Assembly: GCF_023227875.1 (NCBI RefSeq)
Contig: NZ_JALOCH010000008.1
Location: forward strand, 62,001 to 126,000
Source of the DNA: Methanoregula sp.
GTDB taxonomy: Archaea > Halobacteriota > Methanomicrobia > Methanomicrobiales > Methanospirillaceae
DNA length: 64,000 bases
Direction: 5' to 3'
Shown here: one piece after another, positions 1 through 8,523 of the stretch
Layout of the letters: every line of letters starts with the position of its first letter
Numbering within the stretch: the first letter of the stretch is position 1
Notes under the pieces: model-generated
What the model saw: the letters and a program-made list of their open reading frames with translations, nothing else
What the model was told of the DNA's origin: nothing
Databases searched by the model: none
Made by a program: the position numbers and the translations under genes

Positions 1-168
1 ATGACAACCGTTGCCCCGGCCGCAGAAGAGACCCTCCGGCAGACACCGGTCTCCACCGCAACGGTGGAAACGAAGACAACATATGCCCCGCTCTCCCCGC
101 TCACGGCACTGGGAGCCCTTGCAGTCATTGCCGGTCTTGCAGCGAGGGCAGGGAATAAGAGAAAATAA
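1..168 (+). CDS. C-terminal end of a surface protein (partial)
   Basis: Frame 1 is open from the first base to a TAA at 166-168, so this is probably the tail of a gene that begins upstream of the window. The visible 55 residues are a Thr/Pro/Ala/Glu-rich spacer, then a hydrophobic stretch of about 18 residues (LGALAVIAGLAA core), then a short basic end (RAGNKRK). This low-complexity linker, membrane helix and positive tail is the usual C-terminal anchor of archaeal secreted or S-layer-associated proteins. The extracellular part lies outside the window, so no function can be given. The ATG at base 1 is probably an internal methionine. Confidence 0.6.
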   Translation: MTTVAPAAEETLRQTPVSTATVETKTTYAPLSPLTALGALAVIAGLAARAGNKRK

Positions 169-196
169 TTTTCAGATTCTTTTTTTGGGATCCGGA
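169..196 (+). terminator. T-rich terminator after the surface protein
   Basis: The stop codon is followed at once by TTTTCAGATTCTTTTTTTGGG. Pyrimidine runs of this kind are typical archaeal transcription terminators. No hairpin is needed or obvious. Confidence 0.4.
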
Positions 197-286
197 CGGG
201 TCACTGGTCCAGAAACCGGTTATTCAGCGTTTCATTATCCATAGCCGGAACCGGGAAAAACTGAAGAACGTTGTGGAAACAGGGCG

Positions 287-1471
287 TTAATTCAGCGGGA
301 CATCTCCCGCGTAGTGTCGCATGATGCCACTATAAATACCGGTTGCTTTTTCCAGCGAATCGATCGAGACACGCTCGTTCACCGCATGCAGGCCCGAGAT
401 CTCACCGGGGCCGTACTCGATCACGCTGAACCCGCACTTCCGGAGGTGACGGGCATCGCTTGCCGCCCACTGGACAATGGGGAAGACGGTCCCGCCCCAG
501 GCACGTTCAATTTCCCCGCAGGTAACGGCAACAAGCCGCGACGAGGGGTCGGCGATGGAAGGCTCGAAGGACTCCTGCGTTATTACCGTTCCCTTTCCGG
601 CATGGGCTGATATACCGGCAAGGAGGTCCGGGATCGGACATCCCCACGGAATCCGCATCTCGAGCTCGAGCCCGCAGTGCTGGGCCACGATATTGGACTT
701 CTCGCCTCCCTCAATCACCCCCGGGTTGAAGGTCAGTCTCTTCAGGACGTCGCTCACGCCCGCGATCTTCAGTTCCTGCCCGAGTATTTCCGATGATCGG
801 GAAATAATTTCCTGCAGGGGATGGCCAACCGGATAATCAGTATCGTAAAGGGTCCTCACGTACGCAAGGAACGTCATCGCTTCCATGATGGCGCTCGTAC
901 CCACCGCCGGGTAGAGCGACCCGTGGGCCGGGACACCATTGAACGTAATATGGAGCCGGCAGAGCCCTTTCTGCCCGATTGTCGGATGACGGGCCGGCGT
1001 GGGTTCGGCAATGATACAGTCGCATGGCGGGATCACATTTCTGGCGAGCAGGTAGCGGGTCCCGTTCTCCCCCCCGGTCTCTTCATCGCAGACAAATGCC
1101 AGCGTTGCCGGTACCTCTTCACCCCCATCCGCGAGGTTTTTACAGGCAGAGAGGACCGCGGCGCACCCGCCCTTCATGTCCGTGGCACCCCGGCCCCAGA
1201 CATACCCCTCATCAATCGCACCGGAGAACGGGGGCCGGCTCCAGCCGGTATCGAGCGCTGGAACGACATCCACATGCCCGCAGAACATCAGCGTGGCGTC
1301 CTTTTTTATGGCAACAAGGTTCTCCATGCCGTCACCATTGCCGGAGACAGATGAGCGGATGCCAATGCCATCAAGAAAGTCACGTATGTATTCGATCGCC
1401 TCATCGGTCCTGCCCGGGGGGTTCTCGCTCCTTATTTTAACAAGGTCTGAACAGATGCAGCTGACATGCAT
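287..1471 (-). CDS. M20 family metallopeptidase (ArgE/DapE-type deacylase)
   Basis: A 394-aa zinc-dependent amidohydrolase of the M20 family, which removes acyl groups from N-acyl amino acids or trims small peptides. The family signatures appear in order: the first metal motif GHVDVVPA (about residue 65), GRGATDMKGG with the bridging aspartate (about 95), CDEETGG with the catalytic glutamates (about 128), and the late histidine motif GLHAVNE (about 363). The region between them matches the usual dimerisation domain. The length is normal. ArgE (N-acetylornithine) or DapE (succinyl-diaminopimelate) activity are both possible. Most methanogens use DapL for diaminopimelate, so nearby dapA/dapB do not prove a DapE role. 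Confidence 0.85.
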   Translation of the reverse strand: MHVSCICSDLVKIRSENPPGRTDEAIEYIRDFLDGIGIRSSVSGNGDGMENLVAIKKDATLMFCGHVDVVPALDTGWSRPPFSGAIDEGYVWGRGATDMKGGCAAVLSACKNLADGGEEVPATLAFVCDEETGGENGTRYLLARNVIPPCDCIIAEPTPARHPTIGQKGLCRLHITFNGVPAHGSLYPAVGTSAIMEAMTFLAYVRTLYDTDYPVGHPLQEIISRSSEILGQELKIAGVSDVLKRLTFNPGVIEGGEKSNIVAQHCGLELEMRIPWGCPIPDLLAGISAHAGKGTVITQESFEPSIADPSSRLVAVTCGEIERAWGGTVFPIVQWAASDARHLRKCGFSVIEYGPGEISGLHAVNERVSIDSLEKATGIYSGIMRHYAGDVPLN

Positions 1472-1493
1472 GGTGAAGGCTCATGAGTAAGTA

Positions 1494-2096
1494 TCAGTGG
1501 TCGGCACAATACGCGGTGAAGAGAGTGCCAAGCGAGGCATCCGCGTACAGGCTTTTTAGGAATTCCGTATCGAAGAACTCATCGATGACCGCGAAGAAGA
1601 AATCCGGGGAGAGGGGTCTCTTGCTGTCCGGGTCGGGCACGATCCGGAAACTCCGGTAACTCGCCGGGTCTTCGGTATCGTAGATCATCTGCCAGAGCGA
1701 GGGCAGTACCTTGAATTTTTCCGGCTTGATCTCCCGGAGCCAGTTGACAAAGCCGGGGAATTTTGCCCGGTCGCCTTTCTTCTCCTCATCAATCCGCCAG
1801 CGCAGGTACTCGGCGCCGATGATATTCTTCGGCGACCCGAAATTATAGGCAAGGATTCCCGCGGTATAATCGATATGGGCGAGGGAGTCGATGAGGTAGA
1901 AATAAAGGACCTTGTCAAACCCCCCCGTGTCCTGGAGCATCAGGGACTTGCTGTAAAGGTAGTCAAGAACGGCGAGGTATTCATTGTCTTCTTCCATATT
2001 CGATACGTTCGATGCGGGATTGTAAAAACATTCTCCTGTTGCACCGGAGACGGTATCGTTGTAAAAATGGACCGGGTTTTCCGGGGGATCAATCAT
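1494..2096 (-). CDS. Hypothetical protein, aromatic-rich, ~200 aa
   Basis: A 200-aa acidic, aromatic-rich soluble protein with no signal peptide or membrane segment. I do not recognise the family. It lies 22 bp upstream of the M20 peptidase on the same strand, so the two may be cotranscribed. Codon use is GC-rich like the neighbours and the frame is long and clean, which supports a real gene. The start is uncertain: the first ATG (2096) has a GGGAG only 1-2 nt ahead, and a second ATG at 2003 (MEEDNEYL) would give a 169-aa protein. Confidence 0.6.
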   Translation of the reverse strand: MIDPPENPVHFYNDTVSGATGECFYNPASNVSNMEEDNEYLAVLDYLYSKSLMLQDTGGFDKVLYFYLIDSLAHIDYTAGILAYNFGSPKNIIGAEYLRWRIDEEKKGDRAKFPGFVNWLREIKPEKFKVLPSLWQMIYDTEDPASYRSFRIVPDPDSKRPLSPDFFFAVIDEFFDTEFLKSLYADASLGTLFTAYCADH

Positions 2097-2391
2097 ACTC
2101 CCGGAAATCCTGAAAGTTATCAGGGTTCGAAGAGCCTGATGGCTCTTCTCGTTTCTCGGGTCTGATGATCCTCAAAATTTCAAAGGCTGGTTTTTACCAA
2201 CCTTCTCATTGTCGAGGATAATGCCAACATCTCCAAACCTGACTGAAGAGAAGAATACATCCAGAGTAGGGGTATTGTTTTGCGAAGATTTTTTGGTTAG
2301 GTCTCCCTTCTGCATCACGCTGGCATATTTTTTTAATTCTGTATTTTTTTCACAAAAAAACCCGGTCTGATAAAAAACCCGGCCAAAATAA
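2097..2391. other. Intergenic region with terminator for moaA
   Basis: No gene is supported here. Downstream of moaA on the minus strand there are two closely spaced GC steps each followed by a T run (CCGGGTTTTTT and CCGGGTTTTTTT, roughly 2350-2385), a plausible terminator. The rest is unremarkable AT-rich spacer plus the upstream region of the hypothetical gene. Confidence 0.45.
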
Positions 2392-3270
2392 TCACTTATA
2401 GTACGGTTCCCTCAGCGACACCGCTTTCCGGAACAGGTCTTCAAGCTCGTTCCCGCTCTTCCCGCGGATATCAACATGGTTGTCCGTCCGTAGCAGGCAG
2501 GGTTTCAGCTTCCCGTCCGATGTCACACGGAGCCGGTTGCAGAATCTGCAGAACTCGGAGTTGTGGAGCGGGCGGACCACCTCGACCTCGGCACCGTCAA
2601 GGCAGTACTTCTTCCGGTGGTGCATCCGGCGCGTGATGATCGTTTTTGAGCGTGCCGCAAGCGAGTCCTCAAGGCCGTTCAGTTTCGAGTGGTGGTCGCA
2701 GTCATTGAAGTCCATCAGTTCGATGAGCTGGAGGATCAGGTCACGGTTCCCCCGGATATACGCAAGGAAATCATCAACCTCTGTGTCATTGATCCCTTCG
2801 AGCACGACCATGTTGATCTTGATGGGGGTGAGGCCGGAGTCGATAGCAACCTTCATGCCGTCTAAGACCTTCCCGAGCTGGTCAAAACCGGTGATCCTCT
2901 GGTACGTCTCCGGGTTGATGCTGTCAATGCTCACGTTCACCCGCTTCATCCCCGCGGCTTTGAGGTCATGGGCATACCGGGAAAGGAGGATCCCGTTCGT
3001 GGTCATCGAGGACTCCATGCCCGGGGGGACGGCGCGGACGATATCAATGATGTCCTTCCTCAGGAGAGGTTCGCCACCGGTGAACTTGACGCTCCTGATC
3101 CCGAACTTAGCCGCAACCCTGAGGATCTCCGCTACCTGTTCGAGCGGGAGTTCGGCCTCGGGCTTCACCTCGCCCTCGCGGTGGCAGTAGATACACTTCA
3201 GGTTGCATCTTGACGTGAGGCTGATGCGGAGGTTGGTGATCGGGCGGTCATAGGGGTCTTTCAGTACCAT
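2392..3270 (-). CDS. moaA: GTP 3',8-cyclase (molybdopterin biosynthesis)
   Basis: A 292-aa radical SAM enzyme that converts GTP to 3',8-cyclo-GTP, the first step of molybdopterin (tungsten/molybdenum cofactor) synthesis, needed for formylmethanofuran dehydrogenase. It opens with DPYDRPITNLRISLT, then the radical SAM cluster CNLKCIYC (about residues 23-30), the SAM-binding FTGGEPLLR (about 63-71), and a C-terminal second cluster seen as CRFCNRLR ... LKPC. The C-terminal Gly-Gly of bacterial MoaA is absent; the protein ends in YYK, as archaeal members may. No other moa gene is next to it. Confidence 0.93.
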   Translation of the reverse strand: MVLKDPYDRPITNLRISLTSRCNLKCIYCHREGEVKPEAELPLEQVAEILRVAAKFGIRSVKFTGGEPLLRKDIIDIVRAVPPGMESSMTTNGILLSRYAHDLKAAGMKRVNVSIDSINPETYQRITGFDQLGKVLDGMKVAIDSGLTPIKINMVVLEGINDTEVDDFLAYIRGNRDLILQLIELMDFNDCDHHSKLNGLEDSLAARSKTIITRRMHHRKKYCLDGAEVEVVRPLHNSEFCRFCNRLRVTSDGKLKPCLLRTDNHVDIRGKSGNELEDLFRKAVSLREPYYK

Positions 3271-3279
3271 GGGGCGGGC

Positions 3280-3861
3280 TCATCCCTTGAAATTTTTCGC
3301 AACGATATAGAGTTCCGTGCTTCCCTTCCGGGTGGATTTTGTAATACAGGTCTTGACGGAATAAAAGTGTTCCTTTGTCATCGCGTAGAGTTCCGGGAAG
3401 TCCGTGCCCTGGAAGGATTTCACCGCGAAATTGCCGCCCTGTTTTAAGACCTTGCAGGCAAATGCCAGTGCCTGCTCGTTCAGTTCGATGATCCGGGCCT
3501 GGTCGTAACTCTTGTGCCCGGATAGCTTAGGGGCCGCATCGCAGAGGACAACATTGACAACATCGAGCAGGGACCTGACCTGCTCCAGCACTTCGGGGTC
3601 GTTGAGGTCGCCAACGATTGTCTCCACGCCTTTGAGTACGGCAATGGGATTGAGGTCGATGCCGACCACCCGGGCGCCCGTGAGCTCCCGCTCCACCTGG
3701 AGCCAGCTCCCGGGTGCAGCACCGAGATCGACGATATTGTCATCCGTCCGCACGATCTCGAACTTTTTCTGTATCTCGAGGAGCTTGTAGGCTGCCCGGG
3801 AACGGTACCCTTCCTGTTTCGCCCGGATGTGCGTCTTGTCATATCCCCATTGTGAACCCAT
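3280..3861 (-). CDS. rlmE: 23S rRNA 2'-O-ribose methyltransferase (RrmJ/FtsJ family)
   Basis: A 193-aa SAM-dependent methyltransferase that methylates a ribose 2'-hydroxyl of 23S rRNA (U2552 in E. coli numbering). Seen are the N-terminal RSRAAYKLLEI motif with the catalytic lysine, the SAM motif VDLGAAPGSWLQV (about residues 46-58), the aspartate motif CDAAPKLSG (about 113-121) and a late KSFQG lysine motif. The K-D-K-E tetrad is therefore complete by eye. The frame begins at 3873 (MIGTM...), but the ATG at 3861 (MGSQWGYDK) fits the family start better. It diverges from pcn across a 107-bp gap. Confidence 0.92.
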   Translation of the reverse strand: MGSQWGYDKTHIRAKQEGYRSRAAYKLLEIQKKFEIVRTDDNIVDLGAAPGSWLQVERELTGARVVGIDLNPIAVLKGVETIVGDLNDPEVLEQVRSLLDVVNVVLCDAAPKLSGHKSYDQARIIELNEQALAFACKVLKQGGNFAVKSFQGTDFPELYAMTKEHFYSVKTCITKSTRKGSTELYIVAKNFKG

Positions 3862-3894
3862 GGTACCGATCATTCCCGGTTAAAAAACCTTGAT

Positions 3895-3968
3895 ATTGGG
3901 TTAAAACCCAAAACACTATAATTAAAGTATGACGATATACTGTATTAGAGTTTGTTAAGGGGTAACCG
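3895..3968. promoter_or_regulatory. Divergent promoter for rlmE and pcn
   Basis: TATAATTAAA at 3917-3926 lies 43 nt upstream of the pcn ATG, and its reverse complement can serve rlmE, so one AT-rich core probably drives both directions. The pcn start is preceded by AAGGGGT, a good Shine-Dalgarno match about 6 nt from the ATG. An inverted GGGTTTTAACCC-like sequence is also present near 3897-3909. Confidence 0.5.
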
Positions 3969-4712
3969 ATGTTAAAAGCAACCATTGATGCAGACATGTT
4001 CAGGGAAGCAATCGAAGCAATCTCGGCCCTCATCCCTGAGTGCCGCCTGCATACGGACGAGAGCGGGTTCACCACGAGGGCCGTTGACACGGCAAACGTG
4101 GCGATGATCTCCCTCACGCTCAGGAAAGAAGCGTTCGATTCGTATAAGGCAACGCAGAGCCAGCTGGGTATCGACCTCATGAAGATGAAGAACATCTTCG
4201 GGATGGCCGGGAAGGGCGACCTGATCAGCATCGAGATGGCTGACAACGCCCAGAAGATGTCGGTCTCGGTCCACGGCTACCACTACTCGATCACGCTCCT
4301 CGACACGAACACGATCAGGAAAGATCCGAACCCGCCCACCATCAACCTGCCGGGCCGGATTGTGATCAAGGGCGAGGACCTCAACAACGCGATGAAGGCC
4401 GCGGCCGTGATCTCGGACAAGATCGCGCTCGGGATCAACCCCAAGGACCAGACCTTCTATCTCATTGCCGAAGGCGACACCGATCACATCCGCCGGGAAT
4501 TCACGAAAGACGAGCTCGTCTCGCTTACCCCGTCGGAGGCCCGCTCGCTCTTCTCCCTCGATTATCTCAAGGACATGGGCAAGGTCATGAGCCATGCGGC
4601 CGAAGTCGAGATCTTCCTTGGCATCGACCACCCGGTCCGGTTCGCGTTCGATATCGCGGGCGGCAACGGCCATGTCGAGTACCTCCTCGCGCCCCGTATC
4701 GAGGCTGACTGA
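3969..4712 (+). CDS. pcn: DNA polymerase sliding clamp (PCNA)
   Basis: A 247-aa PCNA, the homotrimeric ring that tethers DNA polymerase and other replication and repair proteins to DNA. The family start MLKATIDADMFREAIEAIS is present. So are the two duplicated clamp folds, the basic inner-surface helices, the interdomain connecting loop (about residues 115-130), and a C-terminal tail ending LLAPRIEAD that corresponds to the partner-binding end. The length is normal. The TGA stop overlaps the ATG of priL by one base, so the two replication genes are translationally coupled. Confidence 0.96.
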   Translation: MLKATIDADMFREAIEAISALIPECRLHTDESGFTTRAVDTANVAMISLTLRKEAFDSYKATQSQLGIDLMKMKNIFGMAGKGDLISIEMADNAQKMSVSVHGYHYSITLLDTNTIRKDPNPPTINLPGRIVIKGEDLNNAMKAAAVISDKIALGINPKDQTFYLIAEGDTDHIRREFTKDELVSLTPSEARSLFSLDYLKDMGKVMSHAAEVEIFLGIDHPVRFAFDIAGGNGHVEYLLAPRIEAD

Positions 4713-5821
4713 TGGAGCATGCTCCAACGACCAAGGAACTTTCCCACTTTCCCTTTTTAAAAAAAGCACAGGACCATATCCGGCATTCCCCGCCACTTGA
4801 GCAATTATTGAAAGAAGAAAGGGGACAGATTCTCGTTAATCTGGCAGTGAAACGGATCAACCAGGCCCTGTCCTCAAAAAAGACATTTGTTGCCCACTTC
4901 CAGTACCGCGACGAAGATGAGATCGCCAGTTACGTCTTGTCGCGGATCATCGTGTCATGCATCAGGGACAAGCAGCTGTACGACCGGCTGACCCGGTACG
5001 AGGCTGAGCGCGCTTACCATTTTCTCAATACAGAGACCGGCTCAGAGAACGAGAGAGGCTGGAACGAGAACGCCGTTATCGATGATGACAACAACAGTGC
5101 CATAGCCAGTTATCTCGCAGCGGAGTTCAGGATCGATCTCTCGAAAGAGCAGATGCCCCTTACCGATTATGTCGAGATTGTCGCGGTATTGCATGACCCG
5201 AGGTTCAAACTGGTCAATCGCCGGGTTGCAAACGGGCTTGTGCAGATAAAAAAGGGAGAACTCCTCGAACTGTTACGGGAACGCATCCGCGTGATCCTCC
5301 GGCGGGACCTCCCCTACAATGTACCAAAAGGGATCTGCGAACAACTTTCTCCAATAGCAAATCTCATCAAAAAAGAATACCAGGAGCAGATGCTCCAGCA
5401 GTTCGGTGCGATCGAGGAGAGTGCATTCCCGCCCTGCATGCAGGCGCTGGTCACGGCACTGACCGCAGGCACCAACCTGACCCATGCAGGCCGGTTCTCG
5501 ATCACCACGTTCCTCCACACGATCGGCATGGACGTGAGCGGCATTGCCGGGCTCTATGCCCGTTCACCGGACTTTGATCCTGAAAAAACAATGTACCAGG
5601 TGGAGCACATCACGGGCCGGGGCGGGTCGGGCACCGAGTATACGGCGCCGGCCTGTGCCGCCATGCGCACGACCGGGCTGTGCGTCAACCGGGACACGCT
5701 CTGTGAAAAAGTCAGCCACCCGCTCAGTTACTACAAGGTAAAAAAGAGGGACATGAGCCGTAAAGGGCCAAAAAAAGCAGAAGGGGAGAGCGGAGAAAAT
5801 CCTCCGGCACCGCCTACGTAA
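4712..5821 (+). CDS. priL: DNA primase large subunit PriL
   Basis: A 369-aa non-catalytic subunit of the archaeal/eukaryotic-type primase, which with PriS makes RNA primers for replication. The N-terminal two thirds is helical. The C-terminal Fe-S domain contains four cysteines in the family arrangement: Cys241 (PPCMQAL), Cys315 (APACAAM), Cys324 and Cys331 (GLCVNRDTLC), followed by HPLSYY. A short Lys/Gly/Pro-rich tail of about 25 residues follows the Fe-S domain and looks disordered. It is translationally coupled to pcn by a TGATG overlap. The catalytic subunit gene is not in the window. Confidence 0.93.
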   Translation: MEHAPTTKELSHFPFLKKAQDHIRHSPPLEQLLKEERGQILVNLAVKRINQALSSKKTFVAHFQYRDEDEIASYVLSRIIVSCIRDKQLYDRLTRYEAERAYHFLNTETGSENERGWNENAVIDDDNNSAIASYLAAEFRIDLSKEQMPLTDYVEIVAVLHDPRFKLVNRRVANGLVQIKKGELLELLRERIRVILRRDLPYNVPKGICEQLSPIANLIKKEYQEQMLQQFGAIEESAFPPCMQALVTALTAGTNLTHAGRFSITTFLHTIGMDVSGIAGLYARSPDFDPEKTMYQVEHITGRGGSGTEYTAPACAAMRTTGLCVNRDTLCEKVSHPLSYYKVKKRDMSRKGPKKAEGESGENPPAPPT

Positions 5822-5996
5822 TCTTCTCGTTCACCAGGTATCCTGCACCGGACAGGAAGATCATGAAGCCGATGATTGCCGCAAGGTATGCCAGCGATAC
5901 AAAACCCGGCAGCACCATCGGCAACACGGCAAGTAATACGATCAGGATAATAAAGGCGGTCACGCCGATGACCACATCAAGGAGTCGCGCATCCAT
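5814..5996 (-). CDS. Small two-helix membrane protein
   Basis: A 60-aa protein made almost entirely of two hydrophobic helices (about residues 8-30 and 33-53) with charged ends (MDARLLD ... NEKIT). Its stop overlaps the end of the convergent priL by 8 bp. Function unknown. The composition and the clean start favour a real gene rather than a shadow: the plus-strand frame here is only an upstream extension of the HD gene. Confidence 0.6.
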   Translation of the reverse strand: MDARLLDVVIGVTAFIILIVLLAVLPMVLPGFVSLAYLAAIIGFMIFLSGAGYLVNEKIT

Positions 5997-6093
5997 TCAT
6001 ACTCTTTTCGACACGGGAGGATATAGGTTTACCGACCCCCTGTCCTCAGCCATTACAAAAACACGTATCGTTCCCTGGTACAACATCACTGTC

Positions 6094-6699
6094 ATGGACA
6101 AAACAGCCTCGCTGGCACTTCTCCGGACCCATATCCATGACGAACACCTCGTCCGCCACTGCCGTGCAACCGGTGCGATCATGAAGAGTGCGGCCCGTCA
6201 TCTCAGGGAGGATGATGCAGCATGGGAGCGGATCGGGATCCTGCATGATATTGATTTCGAACAAATCCATGGCGACTCGAAGAATCCGGGTGGTTCTTCT
6301 CGATTCGGGATTCTGACGAATCCCTCGTACATGCAGCAGCATGGTGCTGTGGGAAAAGAGATCCTCCTGCTCCACGGGATCGATCCGGACGAGGCTGAGA
6401 TCATCCGGAGGCATAATCACCTGCTCTTCAACGGGTCCTATACGCGACCGGTGGAGATCGTGCTCCAGGCGGCCGACAGTATCTCGGGGCTCATCACTGC
6501 CTGTGCTCTGGTGAAGGGCGGTCACCTTTCCGATGTCTCGGTAAAGACGATCACCAGGAAAGCAAAGGAGAAGTCGTTTGCGGCCGGCTGTGACCGGGAC
6601 CGGATTGCTCTTATCGCGCCGGTCATTCCTCTCCCTGAATTTTATGGTATTGCACTCTCAGGCATGATGGAGATCCGGGGCGAGCTGGAGCTGAGCTGA
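6094..6699 (+). CDS. HD-domain metal-dependent phosphohydrolase
   Basis: A 201-aa HD-superfamily protein. Motifs in order: an N-terminal helix with HIHDEHLVRHC, the HD pair in GILHDIDFEQ (about residues 47-56), a histidine-rich RRHNHL (about 108-113), and the late aspartate in LQAADSISGL (about 129-138). These are the metal ligands expected of HD hydrolases that act on nucleotides or phosphomonoesters. The frame is open upstream to 5863, but the ATG at 6094 begins the conserved part and removes an unlikely 77-residue extension. The substrate is unknown. Confidence 0.8.
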   Translation: MDKTASLALLRTHIHDEHLVRHCRATGAIMKSAARHLREDDAAWERIGILHDIDFEQIHGDSKNPGGSSRFGILTNPSYMQQHGAVGKEILLLHGIDPDEAEIIRRHNHLLFNGSYTRPVEIVLQAADSISGLITACALVKGGHLSDVSVKTITRKAKEKSFAAGCDRDRIALIAPVIPLPEFYGIALSGMMEIRGELELS

Positions 6700-6760
6700 T
6701 CATCTCCGGGAACTCGGGCGTAATCATCTTAATTATACCTCGCCCTCCAAGAGTACTGTG

Positions 6761-7303
6761 ATGGATCCGGTCTCTGAACGCAATGCAGTCCTTGCCCGGC
6801 TGGAGCATGCGGTTGCCCTGCTCACGCAATCGATGAGTCCGGAACTGGTTCCTCCTGCCGGCGCACAGGTCGGCTACGCGATCCGGGGGGCCCGGGACAA
6901 GAACGGCATCGCAGCCGTTGAGGACAGGATATCCGGCCCGGCCGGGGCCATGAAGACCGGCGGGCCCTGTTTATTCGGCACGGACGAAGAGATCGCCCGG
7001 GTGATCCTGACCGTGATGCGATTCGATCCCCGCCGGAGATGTGCAGCACTGCTCCGGTATTCCGACCGGGCACTGAAGGTGCTGGACGAGTCCCTGTTCC
7101 TTGAAGCGGTATCCTTTGATGCAACCAAAGCCCCGCCGGGCATCAGCACCATGGACTGGGGGGTGGCTTCATGCTGCAAAGAGGAGGTCCCCGACGTGAT
7201 TTATTCCCGTGGCAGCCGTGACACCGGAGCCGTGCTCATTCTTCTTGGCGAGGATCCGGCCGGCGTTGCAAACAATATCATTATCTGCTCTAACCGCATT
7301 TAA
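6761..7303 (+). CDS. Free-standing ThiN-type thiamine-phosphate synthase domain
   Basis: A 180-aa protein matching the ThiN domain (PF10120), which joins the pyrimidine and thiazole halves of thiamine. The family pattern is visible: ELVPPAGAQVGYAIRGA near the start, RVILTVMRFDPRRRCA (about residues 84-99), LRYSD, and the C-terminal DVIYSRGSRD and GEDPAGVANNI. In many archaea ThiN is fused to ThiD or to a DNA-binding domain that makes it a regulator (ThiR); here it stands alone. It may be an enzyme or a thiamine-sensing module. A GTG at 6758 directly precedes the chosen ATG. Confidence 0.8.
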   Translation: MDPVSERNAVLARLEHAVALLTQSMSPELVPPAGAQVGYAIRGARDKNGIAAVEDRISGPAGAMKTGGPCLFGTDEEIARVILTVMRFDPRRRCAALLRYSDRALKVLDESLFLEAVSFDATKAPPGISTMDWGVASCCKEEVPDVIYSRGSRDTGAVLILLGEDPAGVANNIIICSNRI

Positions 7304-7329
7304 ATTATAGAATTCTTGAGGAATCTCAC

Positions 7330-7521
7330 ATGGGAATTAAGCCGTCATATATCAAGAACATTGGAACAGAACTTCTGAAACAGCAGAGGGATTACTTCTC
7401 GGGCAGTTTCGATGAGAACAAGGTGCAGCTCAGCTCGTCCGCCGTCATCAGCAGCAAACGCGTCCGGAACCGCATCGCCGGATACATTACAAGAAAAATA
7501 AATACCAAAAGACACGCATAA
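7330..7521 (+). CDS. rps17e: Small ribosomal subunit protein eS17
   Basis: A 63-aa archaeal/eukaryotic-type ribosomal protein. It has the diagnostic start MGIKPSYIKNIG, the FDENK region and the strongly conserved SKRVRNRIAGYITRK near the C-terminus. TTTAAATTATAG upstream serves as a TATA element and GAGGAAT as a Shine-Dalgarno. It begins the lysine-pathway cluster: dapA starts 8 bp after its stop with no ribosome-binding site of its own, suggesting translational coupling. Confidence 0.95.
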   Translation: MGIKPSYIKNIGTELLKQQRDYFSGSFDENKVQLSSSAVISSKRVRNRIAGYITRKINTKRHA

Positions 7522-7529
7522 TCCTATTT

Positions 7530-8516
7530 ATGTTCGAAGGTGTCCTTCCGGCAATAATAACCCCTTTTAAAAGAAACCCTGCAATGGGCCTGGACATCCC
7601 GGGTCTTGAGCAAAACATCGGATTTCTTATGTCCCGTGGCATCCACGGGATTGTACCCTGCGGTTCGACTGGCGAGTCTGCAACGCTCACGTTCGAGGAA
7701 CATGAGAAGGTCATTACGGTCACGGTCGACAAGGTCAATGGCAAAATCCCCGTGCTTGCCGGCACGGGTTCCAACAACACTGCCGAGGCAGTGCGCTTGA
7801 CGAAGGCGGCAAAGGACATCGGTGCGGACGGCGTGCTCGCCATCAGTCCGTACTATAACAAGCCGAACCGGTCCGGCCTCATCAAGCACTACACGAAGCT
7901 TGCGGATCTCGATATCCCGGTGATCATGTACAATGTCCCGGGACGGACCGGCCAGAACCTTGAGCCCGATCTTGTTGCAGAACTCGCACAGCACCCCAAC
8001 ATTGTCGGGGTCAAAGAAGCGAGCGGCAACATCGGCCAGATCTCCCGGATTATCGAAGAGACGCAGGACGAAGACTTCCTGGTCATCTCCGGGGACGATA
8101 ATATCACCCTCCCGATCCTTGCACTCGGGGGGGCGGGCGTCATCTCCGTTGCGGCGAACGTGGACCCGGCGCGGATGGTCGCGATGTACGAGGCGATGAA
8201 ACACGGGGATTACCAGAAGGCGCTCGTGCTCCACTACGCACTGTCGCCACTTCTCCGCTCCATGTTCATCGATACGAACCCAATCCCGGTCAAGAAAGCA
8301 GTGGAACTGATCGGTCTCGCAGGAGGACCGGTCCGGCTCCCGCTCGATGAACTGGATGCAAAGAAGACCGAACAACTCAAGAAGATCCTCCAAACGATCC
8401 CGAAAGGTGCAGTGAAGGCGGCACCCAAAAAGGCACCGGTTAAAAAGGTTGTGAAGAAACCAGCCACCAGAAAAGCCGTACCGAAGAAAACCACAACCCG
8501 GCGCACGCTCAGGTGA
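7530..8516 (+). CDS. dapA: 4-hydroxy-tetrahydrodipicolinate synthase with a Lys/Ala-rich tail
   Basis: A 328-aa class I aldolase that condenses pyruvate with aspartate semialdehyde, the entry to diaminopimelate and lysine. Seen are GVLPAIITPF, PCGSTGE (about residues 43-49), GTGSNNTAEA, the YYNKPN motif (about 109-114) with the catalytic-triad tyrosine region, and YNVPGRT followed by VGVKEASG (about 164-171), whose lysine forms the Schiff base. The catalytic domain ends near residue 292. The last ~35 residues are a highly basic Lys/Ala/Pro/Thr repeat (AAPKKAPVKK ... TRKAVPKKT) that is not part of the usual enzyme and resembles histone H1 tails. Confidence 0.95.
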   Translation: MFEGVLPAIITPFKRNPAMGLDIPGLEQNIGFLMSRGIHGIVPCGSTGESATLTFEEHEKVITVTVDKVNGKIPVLAGTGSNNTAEAVRLTKAAKDIGADGVLAISPYYNKPNRSGLIKHYTKLADLDIPVIMYNVPGRTGQNLEPDLVAELAQHPNIVGVKEASGNIGQISRIIEETQDEDFLVISGDDNITLPILALGGAGVISVAANVDPARMVAMYEAMKHGDYQKALVLHYALSPLLRSMFIDTNPIPVKKAVELIGLAGGPVRLPLDELDAKKTEQLKKILQTIPKGAVKAAPKKAPVKKVVKKPATRKAVPKKTTTRRTLR

Positions 8517-8523
8517 TCCGATC

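Noticed and set aside
1..1354. Several long plus-strand open frames opposite the M20 peptidase (for example 821-1354)
   Set aside because: They lie antisense to a clearly coding gene, have GC-rich shadow composition and show no family motif.
3972..4796. 274-codon minus-strand open frame across pcn
   Set aside because: It mirrors the PCNA gene; Arg/Asp/Val-rich composition typical of an antisense frame of a GC-rich gene.
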